Origin: Nitratireductor soli
Lineage (GTDB): Bacteria; Pseudomonadota; Alphaproteobacteria; Rhizobiales; Rhizobiaceae
NCBI RefSeq assembly: GCF_001050155.1
Contig: NZ_LFVY01000009.1
Location: forward strand, 1-64,000
DNA: 64,000 nt
Direction: 5' to 3'
The notes beneath the pieces were generated by a model. That model saw only the letters and a list, made by a program, of their open reading frames with translations. It was not told where the DNA came from and made no database searches. Positions 7,332 through 18,936 of this stretch are shown here, piece after piece. The number at the start of each line of letters is the position of its first letter. Positions within the stretch are counted from its first letter, which is position 1. The position numbers were made by a program, and so were the translations under genes.

Positions 7332-9737
7332 ATGAAATTCACCCTCTCCTGGCTCAAGGAGCATCTTGAGACCGACGCGACACTCGAGGCGATCGTCGAG
7401 ACGCTGACCATGATCGGCCTCGAGGTCGAGGACGTGGACGACAAGGCAGCGCTGAAGCCGTTCGTCATCGCCAAGGTCCTGACGGCTGAGCAGCATCCGG
7501 ATGCCGACCGGCTGCGCGTGCTTTCGGTCGACGCCGGCACTGGCCAACCGGTGCAGGTGGTGTGCGGTGCGCCCAATGCGCGCGCCGGCCTGATCGGCGC
7601 CTTCGCCGCCCCCGGCACCTATGTTCCGGGCATCGACGTGACGCTTTCGGTCGGCAAGATCCGCGGCGTCGAAAGCCATGGCATGATGTGCTCGGAACGC
7701 GAGTTGCAGATGTCGGACGAGCATGACGGCATCATCGACCTGCCGGAGGACGCACCGATCGGCACGTCCTTCGCCGCCTGGGCGAAGCTCGACGACCCGG
7801 TGATCGAAATCGGCCTGACGCCGAACCGGCCTGACTGCACAAGCGTCCACGGCATCGCCCGCGACCTGGCCGCCGCCGGCCTTGGCACGTTGAAAGGCAC
7901 GGCGATCGCCGCCGTGCCGGGCAATGGGCCGTGCCCGGTGGAGGTGACGATCGAGGCGCCCGAGCTTTGCCCCGGCTTCGGCCTGCGGCTCGTCACCGGC
8001 GTGAAGAACGGACCGTCACCGAAATGGCTGCAGCAGAGGCTGACGGCGATCGGTCTTCGGCCGATCAACGCGCTGGTCGACATCACCAACTACGTGACCT
8101 TCGACCGGGGCCGGCCGCTGCATGTGTTCGACGCGGCCAAGGTGAAGGGCAACCTCACCATCCGCCGCGCCAGAGAAGGCGAGACGGTGCTGGCGCTCGA
8201 CGAGCGTGCATACACGCTGACGCCGGAAATGTGCGTCATCGCCGACGAGAACGGCGTCGAATCCATCGCTGGCGTGATGGGCGGCGAGCATTCGGGCTGC
8301 GACGAGAACACCACCGACGTGCTGATCGAATCGGCGCTGTGGGACGCGATGAACGTCGCCCGCACGGGCCGCGATCTCGGCATCATCACCGATGCGCGCT
8401 ACCGCTTCGAGCGTGGGGTCGATCCGGAGATGATGGTGCCGGGACTGGAGCTGGCCGCCAGACTGGTGGTGGAGCTTTGCGGCGGGACGCCGAGCGAGAA
8501 CCGCGTTGTCGGCTATCAGGGCTACACGCCGCGCAGCATCTCCTTCCCGGTTTCGGAAGTGAAGCGGCTGACGGGACTCGATGTCCCGGCGAAGGAAAGC
8601 GTGGCCATCCTTGGCAGGCTGGGCTTTGTCGCGAGCGGAAGCGGCGCCGTGTTCGACGTTTCCGTTCCCTCCTGGCGTCCGGACATCGACGGCAAGGCAG
8701 ACCTGGTCGAGGAGGTGATGCGCATTCACGGCGTCAACGAGATCGTGCCGCAGCCGCTTGCCTCGCACGGCGCGGTCAACGGACAGATCCTCACCGTGCT
8801 GCAAAACCGCACGCGGTCGGCCCGCCGGGCATTGGCCGTGCGCGGCATGATGGAGGCCGTCACCTGGACCTTCATCGACGAGGCCCAGGCAAAGCTGTTC
8901 GGCGGCGGCGACCCGAAGCTGAAGCTCTCCAATCCGATCGCCGCGGCGATGTCGGACATGCGGCCATCGCTGCTGCCGGGGCTGATCAGCGCGGCGCAGC
9001 GCAACGCGGCGCGCGGCTTTGCCGATGTGGCGCTGTTCGAGGTGTCGAGCACCTATGAGGACGACAGCTACCAGGGCCAGCGGCGCGTGGCCGGCGGCAT
9101 CCGCCGCGGCACGGCCAGGATGGACGGCGCGGGGCGCCACTGGTCGGGCAACAGCAAGCCCGTCGACGTGTTCGATGCCAAGGCCGACGCCATTGCCGTG
9201 CTGGAAGCCTGCGGCGCGCCGGTGGACAAGCTGCAGATCGTCGCCGGCGGGCCGGAATGGTATCACCCGGGCCGTTCCGGAACGATCCGGCTCGGGCCGA
9301 AGATCGTGCTGGCTGCCTTCGGCGAATTGCATCCACGCACGCTGGAGGCGCTCGACGCCGACGGGCCGATCTGCGGCTTCGAGGTCTATATCGACGCCAT
9401 TCCCGAGCCGAAGGCCAAACCGACGCGCACCAAGCCGCGCCTCGACCTGTCGCCATTCCAGCTCGTGCGGCGCGATTTCGCCTTCGTCGTCGACCGGACC
9501 GTCGAGGCGGCCAGCATCGAGCGGGCGGCAGCCGCCGCCGACAAGAAGCTGATCGCCGGGGTGCGCGTGTTCGACATTTTCGAGGGCACCGCGCTTGGCG
9601 AGGGCAAGAAGTCAGTGGCCATCGAAGTGGCGATCCAGCCGCGCGAGAAGACGCTGACCGACGAGGATTTCGAGGCGCTGGCCAGCCGCGTGATCGACAA
9701 TGTCGGCAAGCAGACTGGCGGCGCGCTGCGCGGTTAA
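7332..9737 (+). CDS. pheT: Phenylalanyl-tRNA synthetase beta subunit
   Basis: The 801-residue protein has the expected domains: an N-terminal EMAP/tRNA-binding domain (about 40-150, with [14 protein letters not shown]-like [12 protein letters not shown]), B3/B4 editing, a B5 domain, a catalytic-like core and a C-terminal FDX-ACB domain (about 710-801, [15 protein letters not shown]). It pairs with PheS to form the active tetramer and edits mischarged Tyr-tRNA. Its start at 7332 lies 15 bp after the small membrane protein gene. Transcription probably ends at the hairpin at 9892-9927. Confidence 0.97.
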   Translation: MKFTLSWLKEHLETDATLEAIVETLTMIGLEVEDVDDKAALKPFVIAKVLTAEQHPDADRLRVLSVDAGTGQPVQVVCGAPNARAGLIGAFAAPGTYVPGIDVTLSVGKIRGVESHGMMCSERELQMSDEHDGIIDLPEDAPIGTSFAAWAKLDDPVIEIGLTPNRPDCTSVHGIARDLAAAGLGTLKGTAIAAVPGNGPCPVEVTIEAPELCPGFGLRLVTGVKNGPSPKWLQQRLTAIGLRPINALVDITNYVTFDRGRPLHVFDAAKVKGNLTIRRAREGETVLALDERAYTLTPEMCVIADENGVESIAGVMGGEHSGCDENTTDVLIESALWDAMNVARTGRDLGIITDARYRFERGVDPEMMVPGLELAARLVVELCGGTPSENRVVGYQGYTPRSISFPVSEVKRLTGLDVPAKESVAILGRLGFVASGSGAVFDVSVPSWRPDIDGKADLVEEVMRIHGVNEIVPQPLASHGAVNGQILTVLQNRTRSARRALAVRGMMEAVTWTFIDEAQAKLFGGGDPKLKLSNPIAAAMSDMRPSLLPGLISAAQRNAARGFADVALFEVSSTYEDDSYQGQRRVAGGIRRGTARMDGAGRHWSGNSKPVDVFDAKADAIAVLEACGAPVDKLQIVAGGPEWYHPGRSGTIRLGPKIVLAAFGELHPRTLEALDADGPICGFEVYIDAIPEPKAKPTRTKPRLDLSPFQLVRRDFAFVVDRTVEAASIERAAAAADKKLIAGVRVFDIFEGTALGEGKKSVAIEVAIQPREKTLTDEDFEALASRVIDNVGKQTGGALRG

Positions 9738-9891
9738 CCCAGTATGGGGTGGGTGTTGCTAGGTGGACACAAGATGTGGAATCAATCTTGACTCCCGGAT
9801 AAAAATGAGTCCGACAAGTGAGTCGACACTTTACATCCGGCTTAAATACTCACATATATGGGTCGTAATCCCGCATGGTTAGCCCTGCGGC

Positions 9892-9927
9892 CCCCACGGG
9901 TTCCGGCCCGTGGGGTTTATTTTTTTC
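9892..9927 (+). terminator. Rho-independent terminator
   Basis: Stem ccccacggg (9892-9900) pairs perfectly with cccgtgggg (9907-9915) across a 6-nt loop and is followed by tttattttttt. It lies 155 bp after pheT and just 23 bp before the NYN gene start, so it terminates pheT transcripts and insulates or attenuates the next gene. Confidence 0.85.
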
Positions 9928-9949
9928 AAGGATATGCGTAGATGAATCT

Positions 9950-10576
9950 ATGATTCGCGCTTCCTTCTTCATTGATGGGTTCAATTTATATCATGCGCTG
10001 AAGCGCTTGAACGCGCCTCATTTGAAGTGGGCCGATTTACCAAAATTGATGCAGCGGCAAATCTCGCCCAAATCCGAGAGAATCGCCGATATTTTCTATT
10101 TTTCTGCATATGCCTATTGGTGGCCTGATCGAAGACGGCGTCATGAGGAGTACGTGAGGGCTCTAGAGAGTTCAGGCGTCGAGATTGTGCTTGGACACTT
10201 CAAAAGGAAAGATGGCAAGTGTAACAGTTGCGGCGCTCGTTGGGATGCTCATGAGGAAAAGGAAACTGATGTAAACATAGCATTATGCATCCTGAATGAA
10301 GCATACAAAGACACCTATGATCGAGCATACATTGTATCGCGAGACAGCGATCTAAAGCCCGCGATAGCCATGGTGAAAGCGCAGTTTCCACATAAGGAAG
10401 TAATTGTTGTTGCACCGCCAAATTTGGGGCACGCAACCGACCTAATTCAAGTTGCCGATGCAAAACGCAAGATTTCTACTCTTCAGGTAGAACAATCGCT
10501 CTTTCCAGAATTCGTAATAGATGCCGGTGGCAACGTCGTTGCCAAGCGTCCTGCGGAATACAACCCGCCAAAATAG
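9950..10576 (+). CDS. NYN-domain (PIN-like) putative ribonuclease
   Basis: The 208-residue protein begins MIRASFFIDGFNLYH, the first acidic motif of NYN domains (D9). It also has EKETDVNIALCI (second acidic cluster) and IVSRDSDLKPAI (third), consistent with a metal-dependent nuclease site. A CNSCGARWDAH segment may bind zinc. NYN proteins are generally RNA-processing or RNA-degrading enzymes; the target here is unknown. Codon use is clearly AT-rich compared with neighbours, with many A/T third positions, suggesting horizontal transfer. The ATG at 9950 is used because the domain begins there; an open extension upstream runs through the terminator. Confidence 0.82.
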   Translation: MIRASFFIDGFNLYHALKRLNAPHLKWADLPKLMQRQISPKSERIADIFYFSAYAYWWPDRRRRHEEYVRALESSGVEIVLGHFKRKDGKCNSCGARWDAHEEKETDVNIALCILNEAYKDTYDRAYIVSRDSDLKPAIAMVKAQFPHKEVIVVAPPNLGHATDLIQVADAKRKISTLQVEQSLFPEFVIDAGGNVVAKRPAEYNPPK

Positions 10577-10729
10577 AGCATGCTCGGCCGGAAGGGCGAG
10601 ACCGTGCAAAAAGCTGCTCTGTTTCCGCATAGATTTTGGGATACCGCTTTATTCGAGTATCGTCGACTTCGATATGGACCTTTCCTCCTAGCGTCAGTAG
10701 GTTCCGGCCTTCTGACTGGGAGAAAACCC

Positions 10730-11716
10730 ATGTTCCGCTGGGGCATTCTATCGACGGCGAAGATCGGCCGCGAACAGGTCATTCCGCAGATCCAGGACGC
10801 CGAGAACGGCGTGGTGACGGCGATCGCCAGCCGCGACGAGGCGAGGGCACGGGCGCTGGCGGCGCGTTTCGGCATTCCGCACGTCTTCTCCGGCTATGAG
10901 GCGCTGCTGGCCTCGCCGGAGGTGGATGGCGTGTATATTCCGCTGCCGACCGCCGATCACGTGGACTGGGCCGTCAAGGCGGCGGATGCCGGCAAGCATG
11001 TGCTGGTGGAAAAGCCGCTGGCGCTCGACGCCAAGGACATTGCGCGGGTGATCGAGGCGCGCGACCGCAACAATGTGGTCGTCTCGGAAGCCTTCATGGT
11101 GACCTACCACCCGCAATGGCTGATGGTGCGGAAGCTGCTCGCCGAAGGCGCGATCGGCCGGCTGCGGCACGTGCAGGGCGCCTTCTGCTATCACAATGTC
11201 GATCCCGACAATATGCGCAACAAGCCGGAGATGGGCGGCGGCGGCCTGCCGGATATCGGCGTCTATCCGACAGTGACGACGCGCTTCGCCACCGGCCTGG
11301 AGCCTTTGCGCGTGCAGGCGACGGTCGAGCGCGACGCGGTTTTCGGCACGGATATCTACGCCAGCGCCAAGGCGGATTTCGGCGCGTTCGAGCTTTCCTT
11401 CTACGTGGCGACGCAGATGGCGCTCCGGCAGTATATGGTGTTTCACGGCGAGCAGGGCTTCATCGAGGTCGAGGCCCCGTTCAACCCGCCCAATTACGGC
11501 GATGCGCGCGTGACGCTGCACAACGCCAATCATTCCAGCGCCACCGTGCACCGGTTTCCCGCCGCCAGGCAGTATCGCCTGCAGGCCGAGGCGATGGCGC
11601 GGGCGGCGCGCGGCGAGGGTGCGGCAATCTTCACGCTTGAGGATTCGGTCAACAACCAGAAGCTGATCGACGCCATCTACCGGGCATCGGCGCATGATGG
11701 ATGGGAGGCGGTCTAA
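10730..11716 (+). CDS. Gfo/Idh/MocA family oxidoreductase
   Basis: The 328-residue protein has an N-terminal Rossmann fold ([13 protein letters not shown]), the family motif [10 protein letters not shown] with the catalytic-type Lys, and a C-terminal alpha/beta substrate domain with [12 protein letters not shown]. These enzymes use NAD(P) on sugars, inositols and related compounds, and the exact substrate cannot be inferred here. A gggag ribosome site lies 8 bp before the ATG at 10730. The reading frame is open 50 codons upstream without recognisable content. It is convergent with the SleB-like gene, with a 4-bp gap. Confidence 0.88.
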   Translation: MFRWGILSTAKIGREQVIPQIQDAENGVVTAIASRDEARARALAARFGIPHVFSGYEALLASPEVDGVYIPLPTADHVDWAVKAADAGKHVLVEKPLALDAKDIARVIEARDRNNVVVSEAFMVTYHPQWLMVRKLLAEGAIGRLRHVQGAFCYHNVDPDNMRNKPEMGGGGLPDIGVYPTVTTRFATGLEPLRVQATVERDAVFGTDIYASAKADFGAFELSFYVATQMALRQYMVFHGEQGFIEVEAPFNPPNYGDARVTLHNANHSSATVHRFPAARQYRLQAEAMARAARGEGAAIFTLEDSVNNQKLIDAIYRASAHDGWEAV

Positions 11717-11720
11717 GGCG

Positions 11721-12287
11721 CTACTCTTCGGAGGTTTCGGCGGCGAAGAAAACATGCCGGCCGATGCGGCCGAGCTGTTTCAGCCGGCGCGCCCACGGGG
11801 GATTGACCCGACTTGCGTGATAGTGCGTCGCCGCGGCCACAGGGGCGGTTTGCGGGTCGATCGGTGCGCCCCCCGCGCTTTCGAGCGGGGCCAGAATTGC
11901 GCTGGCGGTGCGCAGCGCCTGGATCCAGGCCTCCGGCTCGGACGGCGCAAACGGGCGGCCCGTGCAGACAAACGAGAACTGGCAGCGATTTTTCTTGTGC
12001 GCGTTCTGGAAGACGACGCCGCAGAGCGTCGAGGGATAAAGTGGGGAGCGCCTCCGGTTGAGGACGACCAACGCCACCGCCTGCCGGCCGGCCTCCGGCT
12101 CGCCGCGCGCCTCGTGATAGACGGCCAGCGCGAGGCACAGCGTCTCATATCGCCTGGCCGAAACGAATTCGGCCAATGCCTGATGAAGCATGGGCTTCGT
12201 CACAGGATCCGCCACAAGCGGCGCAACCGGGCGAGACAGTGAAGCCATGAACAACCCCCCGAGCAAAACCACCCGGAGCAGCGGCAA
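11721..12287 (-). CDS. SleB-like cell wall hydrolase (Hydrolase_2), secreted
   Basis: The 188-residue protein has a hydrophobic N-terminal signal segment (MPLLRVVLLGGLFMASLS). It continues with the SleB/Hydrolase_2 motif YHEARGEPEAGRQAV, where the Glu is the expected catalytic residue. The C-terminal THYHASRVNPPWAR is also conserved in this family. Such enzymes are lytic transglycosylases or amidases acting on peptidoglycan; in non-sporulating alphaproteobacteria they serve wall remodelling. It acts in the periplasm. It is divergent from dnaK. Confidence 0.85.
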   Translation of the reverse strand: MPLLRVVLLGGLFMASLSRPVAPLVADPVTKPMLHQALAEFVSARRYETLCLALAVYHEARGEPEAGRQAVALVVLNRRRSPLYPSTLCGVVFQNAHKKNRCQFSFVCTGRPFAPSEPEAWIQALRTASAILAPLESAGGAPIDPQTAPVAAATHYHASRVNPPWARRLKQLGRIGRHVFFAAETSEE

Positions 12288-12591
12288 TCTCCAAAACCGT
12301 CGACCGCGCGCACCGATGGCGCCGCGGGGAAGCCCACCGCGACCTGTCTCCCACGCCGCGACCGGCAGTTCAAATCAGCTTTGATTTATATGCCCGGCGT
12401 ATTTGTATCGACCGATTGGGCCAGTTCGAGCCAAATCCCGCCTTGCGTATGAAAAATCTCATTCTTATATACCCTCCAACGCTGTGCGCGCGTTCCAGGT
12501 TTGAACGCCGCCACAGCAAATTCGTGTGAACAGGGGCTGTCATCTGGAACGCCGGAATGGGTCCTGACAGTCTGCTTTGCGGAGAGAAGAC
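12288..12591. other. 304-bp divergent regulatory gap between the SleB-like gene and dnaK
   Basis: No coding sequence is visible. The half nearest the SleB-like gene should carry its promoter. The half nearest dnaK is AT-richer and holds the heat-shock-like promoter at 12442-12470 and a leader of about 110 bp. Confidence 0.6.
12442..12470 (+). promoter_or_regulatory. Candidate RpoH (sigma-32) heat-shock promoter of dnaK
   Basis: CTTGCG at 12442-12447 and CTTATAT at 12464-12470 are separated by 16 bp. This resembles the alphaproteobacterial RpoH consensus, CTTGAA with about 16-17 bp and CYTATNT. It lies about 120 bp upstream of dnaK, a known member of the RpoH regulon. Confidence 0.6.
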
Positions 12592-14505
<1,914 letters not shown>

Positions 14506-14526
14506 ACGCCCTGACAGTATCGACGA

Positions 14527-14558
14527 AAGCCCGGGTTTCGCGACCCGGGCTTTTTTTA
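14527..14558 (+). terminator. Rho-independent terminator after dnaK
   Basis: A perfect 10-bp stem aagcccgggt / acccgggctt with a 6-nt loop is followed by a run of T. It lies 21 bp after the dnaK stop codon and separates dnaK from the acyltransferase gene. Confidence 0.9.
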
Positions 14559-14604
14559 TGGCTTCTTAAACCTCTCCCCCTATCGTGAGCCATCGAGGCA
14601 ACGA

Positions 14605-15720
14605 ATGCGCGCTGGGGGGCCTGTGATCCGTTACCGACTGTTTGAGATCTGGCGTCTCGTCGCGGCTTTGCTGATCATGCTCTACCATTTCGGGCATTTC
14701 GCGCCGGGAGAGAGCCAATGGGTGAAGGACGAGCTTTCGGCGCTGAGGCCGCTGCTCGACATGTTCTTCATCATTTCGGGCTTCCTGATCTTCAACCGCT
14801 ACGGGACCGAGGTGCGCAACGCGCGCAGCTACCTCGTCTATCTCTGCAAGCGGCTGGCGCGGCTCTATCCGCTGCACCTGGCGACGCTGTCCTATTTCGT
14901 CCTGGTGGGACTTGCCGTCCAATTCGGCTTCCTGCGCAGCGGCGGCGAACCGCAGCTTTATCAGTGGGACACGCTGGTCGCCAATCTGCTGCTTGTCCAG
15001 GCATGGGGCGTGCAGGACAAGCTCACCTTCAACTTCGTCTCCTGGTCGCTATCGGCCGAGTGGTTCGCCTATATCTTCCTGCCTGTCATCATCCTGGCTC
15101 ACCGGCTTGGCGGCCGCGCCGGGCTGCTCGTCCTGCTGGTCCTGTCCTATGCGGCGCTGGAGGCGATGGTGCGAACCGGCATCATGCCGTTCGAAAACTG
15201 GGTGCAGGCGGATACATGGGGGGCCTATCGCACCTTCGCCGATTTCGTGCTCGGCGCCTTCCTGGCGGTTCTGGTGGCCGGCTCGTCGTCGACCATCGCT
15301 TCGCGCGCGCCGGCATGGGTCGCCATCATCGCCGCCTGCACCTCAATGGCATTGCAGCTCAATATCTATGTCACGCTGGCCTTGCTCGGCATTGCCGTCT
15401 TCCTGGCCGGGCTGGCCGAACGCAACGACCCCGAACGCTACACCTATCCGGCCTTCCTGCGGCCTGCGGCGGCGGTCTCGTTCGGCATCTATCTCTGGCA
15501 TCCGGTCACCGAAAGCCTGTTCTTCTCCTTCGTCTGGAGCCATTTCATCGCGTCGCAATCCAGCCTGGCGTTCTTCGCCTATACGGCGGCGATCATGCTG
15601 CTGACGGTCGGCGTTGCAATCACCTCCTACCAGCTCTTCGAAGCGCGGCTCGCCGGCGTCCTCCTGCATATGCTGGGGCTACGCCGGCCCGAACGATCGC
15701 CCGGCGTCGCGCCCGTCTGA
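14605..15720 (+). CDS. Acyltransferase 3 family integral membrane protein
   Basis: The 371-residue protein is strongly hydrophobic with about ten predicted membrane helices. It has the acyltransferase-3 features RLVAALLIMLYHFGHF (His in the first helix), DMFFIISGFLIFNRYG, RLARLYPLH and VSWSLSAEWFAY. Members O-acetylate or O-acylate surface carbohydrates or other molecules in the inner membrane. The target is unknown. It sits between dnaK and dnaJ, after the dnaK terminator. A GTG at 14623 is an alternative start. Confidence 0.88.
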   Translation: MRAGGPVIRYRLFEIWRLVAALLIMLYHFGHFAPGESQWVKDELSALRPLLDMFFIISGFLIFNRYGTEVRNARSYLVYLCKRLARLYPLHLATLSYFVLVGLAVQFGFLRSGGEPQLYQWDTLVANLLLVQAWGVQDKLTFNFVSWSLSAEWFAYIFLPVIILAHRLGGRAGLLVLLVLSYAALEAMVRTGIMPFENWVQADTWGAYRTFADFVLGAFLAVLVAGSSSTIASRAPAWVAIIAACTSMALQLNIYVTLALLGIAVFLAGLAERNDPERYTYPAFLRPAAAVSFGIYLWHPVTESLFFSFVWSHFIASQSSLAFFAYTAAIMLLTVGVAITSYQLFEARLAGVLLHMLGLRRPERSPGVAPV

Positions 15721-15886
15721 TTCCCCGCCCCCGCCAGTCCGCCCGAACGGTTGAAAGCGCGCTGCGCCGATGGCGTGACGGCTGGCAATCTGCCGCAAAC
15801 TATGGCATTCGCACTGACGAATACCTAAATAGCGGGCACTGATCGGGGAAACGGCGCTCCAGAAGAAACATGCGGGACTCTCATTG

Positions 15887-16999
15887 ATGAAGGCAGATTT
15901 TTACGAGACGCTCAGCGTGTCGAGAACCGCCGACGAGAAAGAACTGAAAAGCGCCTTTCGCAAACTCGCGATGCGCTATCATCCGGACCGCAATCCGGGT
16001 GACGATCAGGCGGAACACAAGTTCAAGGAAATCAACGAGGCCTACGAGACGCTGCGCGATCCGCAGAAGCGCGCGGCCTACGATCAGTTCGGCCACGCCG
16101 CCTTCGAGAATGGCGGCATGGGCGGGCGTAGCGGCGGCGGCTTCGCCGATATCTTCGAGGACATTTTCGGCGACATGATGGGCGGCGGGCGGCAGCGCCG
16201 TGGCGGCCGCCAGCATGGCGCGGATCTGCGCTTCAACATGGAAATCACGCTCGAGGAGGCCTTTACCGGCAAGACCGGGCAAATCCGCGTGCCAACGGCA
16301 GTGGCCTGCGACGAATGCTCCGGCTCCGGCGCCAAGCCGGGCACCTCGCCCAGCACATGCCCGATGTGCCAGGGCGCCGGCCGCGTGCGCGCCGCGCAAG
16401 GCTTCTTCTCCATCGAGCGCACCTGCCCGCAATGCCACGGGCGCGGAGAGACGATCGCCGATCCCTGCCCCAAATGCGCCGGCCAGGGCCGCATCGCCGA
16501 GGAGCGCTCGCTGTCGGTCAACATTCCGGCCGGCATCGAGGACGGCACGCGCATCAGGCTTGCCGGCGAGGGCGAAGCGGGGCTGCGCGGCGGCCCTGCC
16601 GGCGACCTCTATATCTTCCTGTCGGTCAAGCCGCATGAATTCTTCCAGCGCGACGGCGCCGACCTCTACTGCAAGGTGCCGATCTCGATGACGACGGCAG
16701 CGCTGGGCGGCGCGTTCGAGGTGGCGACGCTGGACGGAACGCAGACGCGCGTGAAGGTGCCGGACGGCACGCAGAACGACCGCCAGTTCCGCCTCAAGGG
16801 CAAGGGCATGCCGGTGCTGCGCCAGCCGCAGATCGGCGATCTCTATATCCAGGTGGCGGTGGAAACGCCGCAGAACCTGACGCGCAAGCAGCGCGAGCTG
16901 CTGGAGGAGTTCGAGCGCATCTCCTCGAAGGAGAACAGCCCGCAATCGGCCGGATTCTTCTCGCGCATGAAAGATTTTTTCGAATCCTTCGGCGAATAG
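15887..16999 (+). CDS. dnaJ: Hsp40 co-chaperone
   Basis: The 370-residue protein has the full DnaJ layout. A J domain carries HPD ([12 protein letters not shown]), a Gly/Phe-rich linker spans roughly residues 75-110, and four zinc-binding repeats follow ([32 protein letters not shown]). A C-terminal substrate domain completes it. It stimulates DnaK ATPase activity. The ATG at 15887 is preceded by a TTG in the same frame; the ATG is the more likely start. pmtA follows after 124 bp, as in other rhizobia. Confidence 0.98.
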   Translation: MKADFYETLSVSRTADEKELKSAFRKLAMRYHPDRNPGDDQAEHKFKEINEAYETLRDPQKRAAYDQFGHAAFENGGMGGRSGGGFADIFEDIFGDMMGGGRQRRGGRQHGADLRFNMEITLEEAFTGKTGQIRVPTAVACDECSGSGAKPGTSPSTCPMCQGAGRVRAAQGFFSIERTCPQCHGRGETIADPCPKCAGQGRIAEERSLSVNIPAGIEDGTRIRLAGEGEAGLRGGPAGDLYIFLSVKPHEFFQRDGADLYCKVPISMTTAALGGAFEVATLDGTQTRVKVPDGTQNDRQFRLKGKGMPVLRQPQIGDLYIQVAVETPQNLTRKQRELLEEFERISSKENSPQSAGFFSRMKDFFESFGE

Positions 17000-17123
17000 G
17001 CGAACCATGCTAAGAAAATGCTTCGGGAGCTGTTTGTCCGGATCATTGCAAACGGCGAATGAAGTGCACCCGCCGGAAAAATTATCGCAGCTGTGACGTT
17101 ATCGGGAAGGAGGACGCCGGAAG

Positions 17124-17729
17124 ATGAGCAAGGGTTTGGACGTGCGCAAGGCAATTGCGGACCGTTTCGGAGACGAGTTGCGCTTCTTCCGCGGCTGGAT
17201 CGACCAGCCGAAGGCCGTCGGTTCGATCATCCCGACGAGCGGCGTCACCGCGCGCCGCATGGCCTCGGTGATCGACACCAGCTCCGGCCTGCCCGTGCTC
17301 GAGGTGGGTCCGGGCACCGGCGTCATCACCCGAGCCATCCTCGCCCACGGCGTGAAGCCGGAGAACCTCTATGCGGTCGAGTATTCGCCCGACTTCGTGA
17401 AACATTTGCGCGACTGCTATCCCGGCGTCAATGTGATCGAGGGCGATGCCTTCGATCTCGATCAGACGCTCGGCGCCGATGCGCCGACGCAGTTCGACAG
17501 TGTCATCTCCGGCGTTCCTCTGCTCAACTTCCCCGTCGCGGCGCGGATCAGCTATCTTGAAAGCCTGCTCCGGCGCATGCCCGAAGGGCGGCCCGTGGTG
17601 CAGCTCACCTATGGTCCGAAGTCGCCGATCCCGCCCGGCCAAGGTGATTATACGGTCGAGCATTTCGACTTCGTCATCCGCAACATCCCGCCGACCCGGC
17701 TGTGGGTCTACCGGCGCGCAAGCCACTAA
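17124..17729 (+). CDS. pmtA: Phospholipid N-methyltransferase
   Basis: The 201-residue protein has the SAM-binding motif VLEVGPGTGVIT at about residues 58-69 and the second acidic residue in LYAVEYSPDF. Rhizobial-type PmtA methylates phosphatidylethanolamine three times to give phosphatidylcholine. The protein has no membrane helix and acts at the inner membrane surface. The N-terminal SIIPTSGVTARRMA is typical of this group. Location immediately after dnaJ is the arrangement known from Sinorhizobium. A ggaggac ribosome site lies upstream of the ATG. Confidence 0.88.
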   Translation: MSKGLDVRKAIADRFGDELRFFRGWIDQPKAVGSIIPTSGVTARRMASVIDTSSGLPVLEVGPGTGVITRAILAHGVKPENLYAVEYSPDFVKHLRDCYPGVNVIEGDAFDLDQTLGADAPTQFDSVISGVPLLNFPVAARISYLESLLRRMPEGRPVVQLTYGPKSPIPPGQGDYTVEHFDFVIRNIPPTRLWVYRRASH

Positions 17730-17789
17730 GGCGCATTGCCACGGCGCGGGACACCCGACCACAAGCAGCACGCCATGGGCGGACATCCG

Positions 17790-18260
17790 ATGACCAAAGA
17801 GCATGCCTATACGAGCCGCATCGACTGGACCGGAAATCGCGGCGAGGGAACGAAAACCTATCGCGGCTATGACCGTACCTGGGACATCGTCACGCCGGGC
17901 AAGCCGGTGGTCCATTGTTCGAACGATCCGCTTCTTGGCGGCGATCCGGCCCTGCCCAACCCGGAAGACCTGCTCATCTCGGCGCTGTCGGCCTGCCACA
18001 TGCTCTGGTACCTGCATCTTGCCAGCAAGGCCGGCATCGTCGTGCACGCCTATACGGACAATCCCGAGGGCATCGGCGAATCGGAGCCCAGCGGCGCCGG
18101 GCGCTTTCTGCGCGCCACGCTGCGGCCGCGCATCGAGGTGGCGGCAGGTGCCGATCTCAAGAGGGCCGACGAGATCCACCACGAGATCCACGACTATTGC
18201 TTCATAGCCCGGTCGGTGAATTTCCCGATCAGCTTCGAAGCGACCTATGTGGAACGCTGA
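17790..18260 (+). CDS. OsmC/Ohr-family protein
   Basis: The 156-residue protein belongs to the OsmC superfamily of thiol-dependent peroxidases. The two characteristic cysteines are in LSACHMLWYLHL and in HDYCFIARSVN. The N-terminal beta region ends in a conserved DPLLGGDPALPNPEDLL segment before the first Cys helix. It would reduce organic hydroperoxides in the cytoplasm. The ATG at 17790 gives MTKEHAYTSRIDW, the usual length; an open stretch upstream lacks family similarity. It follows pmtA by 60 bp. Confidence 0.85.
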   Translation: MTKEHAYTSRIDWTGNRGEGTKTYRGYDRTWDIVTPGKPVVHCSNDPLLGGDPALPNPEDLLISALSACHMLWYLHLASKAGIVVHAYTDNPEGIGESEPSGAGRFLRATLRPRIEVAAGADLKRADEIHHEIHDYCFIARSVNFPISFEATYVER

Positions 18261-18344
18261 TCCGGCATACCTCCTGCCCGTTGCCGACCCATTGATTGAC
18301 GCCTTCATTGCCTGTACCCCTCCCGCAAAAGAGGAGCGTGTCGA

Positions 18345-18935
18345 ATGAATTCAAGAATCCTGGTCTTCGCCGGGTCGATCCGCAGCGGCGCCTATAGCGG
18401 GCAAACAGCGGACGCGGCGATGAAGGAACTGGCGCTGCAGGGCGCCGAAGTCACCCGCATATCGCTTGCCGACTACCCATTGCCGATCATGGACCAGGAT
18501 CTGGAGAAGGAAAAAGGCATTCCCGAGAACGCCTACCGGCTTGGACGACTGATCGCCGCCCACGACGGGGTGCTGATCGCCAGCCCGGAATACAACGCGT
18601 CCATACCGCCGCTCCTGAAGAACACGATCGACTGGGTCAGCCGGCTGTCGAAGGACGATGGACGTCCCCTGCGCCCATGGGTCGGCAAGGCCGTCGGCCT
18701 GTGCTCCTCCTCGGATGGCAACTTCGCCGGTCTTCGCGGGCTCTACCATCTGCGCGCCGTCCTGATGAACTGCCGCGCCGAGATCGTCACGCCGCAATGT
18801 TCGGTCGCGCGCGCGCAGGACGCATTTGACGAGGACGGCAGTTTCAAGGATGAACGCCTGCGCGGCATGATGGAGGCCGTGTGCCGCACGCTGATCGAGC
18901 GTGCGCGGATGCTCTCGACAAGGGTGGAGGTGTGA
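18345..18935 (+). CDS. NADPH-dependent FMN reductase family protein
   Basis: The 196-residue flavodoxin-like protein starts [18 protein letters not shown], the FMN phosphate-binding segment. It also has [19 protein letters not shown], the signature of the FMN_red family, and [19 protein letters not shown]. It probably reduces quinones, azo compounds or free FMN with NAD(P)H; the substrate is not determined. A gaggag ribosome site precedes the ATG. pyrF starts 1 bp after its stop, so the two are cotranscribed. Confidence 0.85.
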   Translation: MNSRILVFAGSIRSGAYSGQTADAAMKELALQGAEVTRISLADYPLPIMDQDLEKEKGIPENAYRLGRLIAAHDGVLIASPEYNASIPPLLKNTIDWVSRLSKDDGRPLRPWVGKAVGLCSSSDGNFAGLRGLYHLRAVLMNCRAEIVTPQCSVARAQDAFDEDGSFKDERLRGMMEAVCRTLIERARMLSTRVEV

Positions 18936-18936
18936 C

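Noticed and set aside
9840-9920. Possible tRNA-like or tmRNA-like fragment before the NYN gene
   Set aside because: The GC-rich hairpin is a normal terminator with a T tract; no cloverleaf could be drawn around it.
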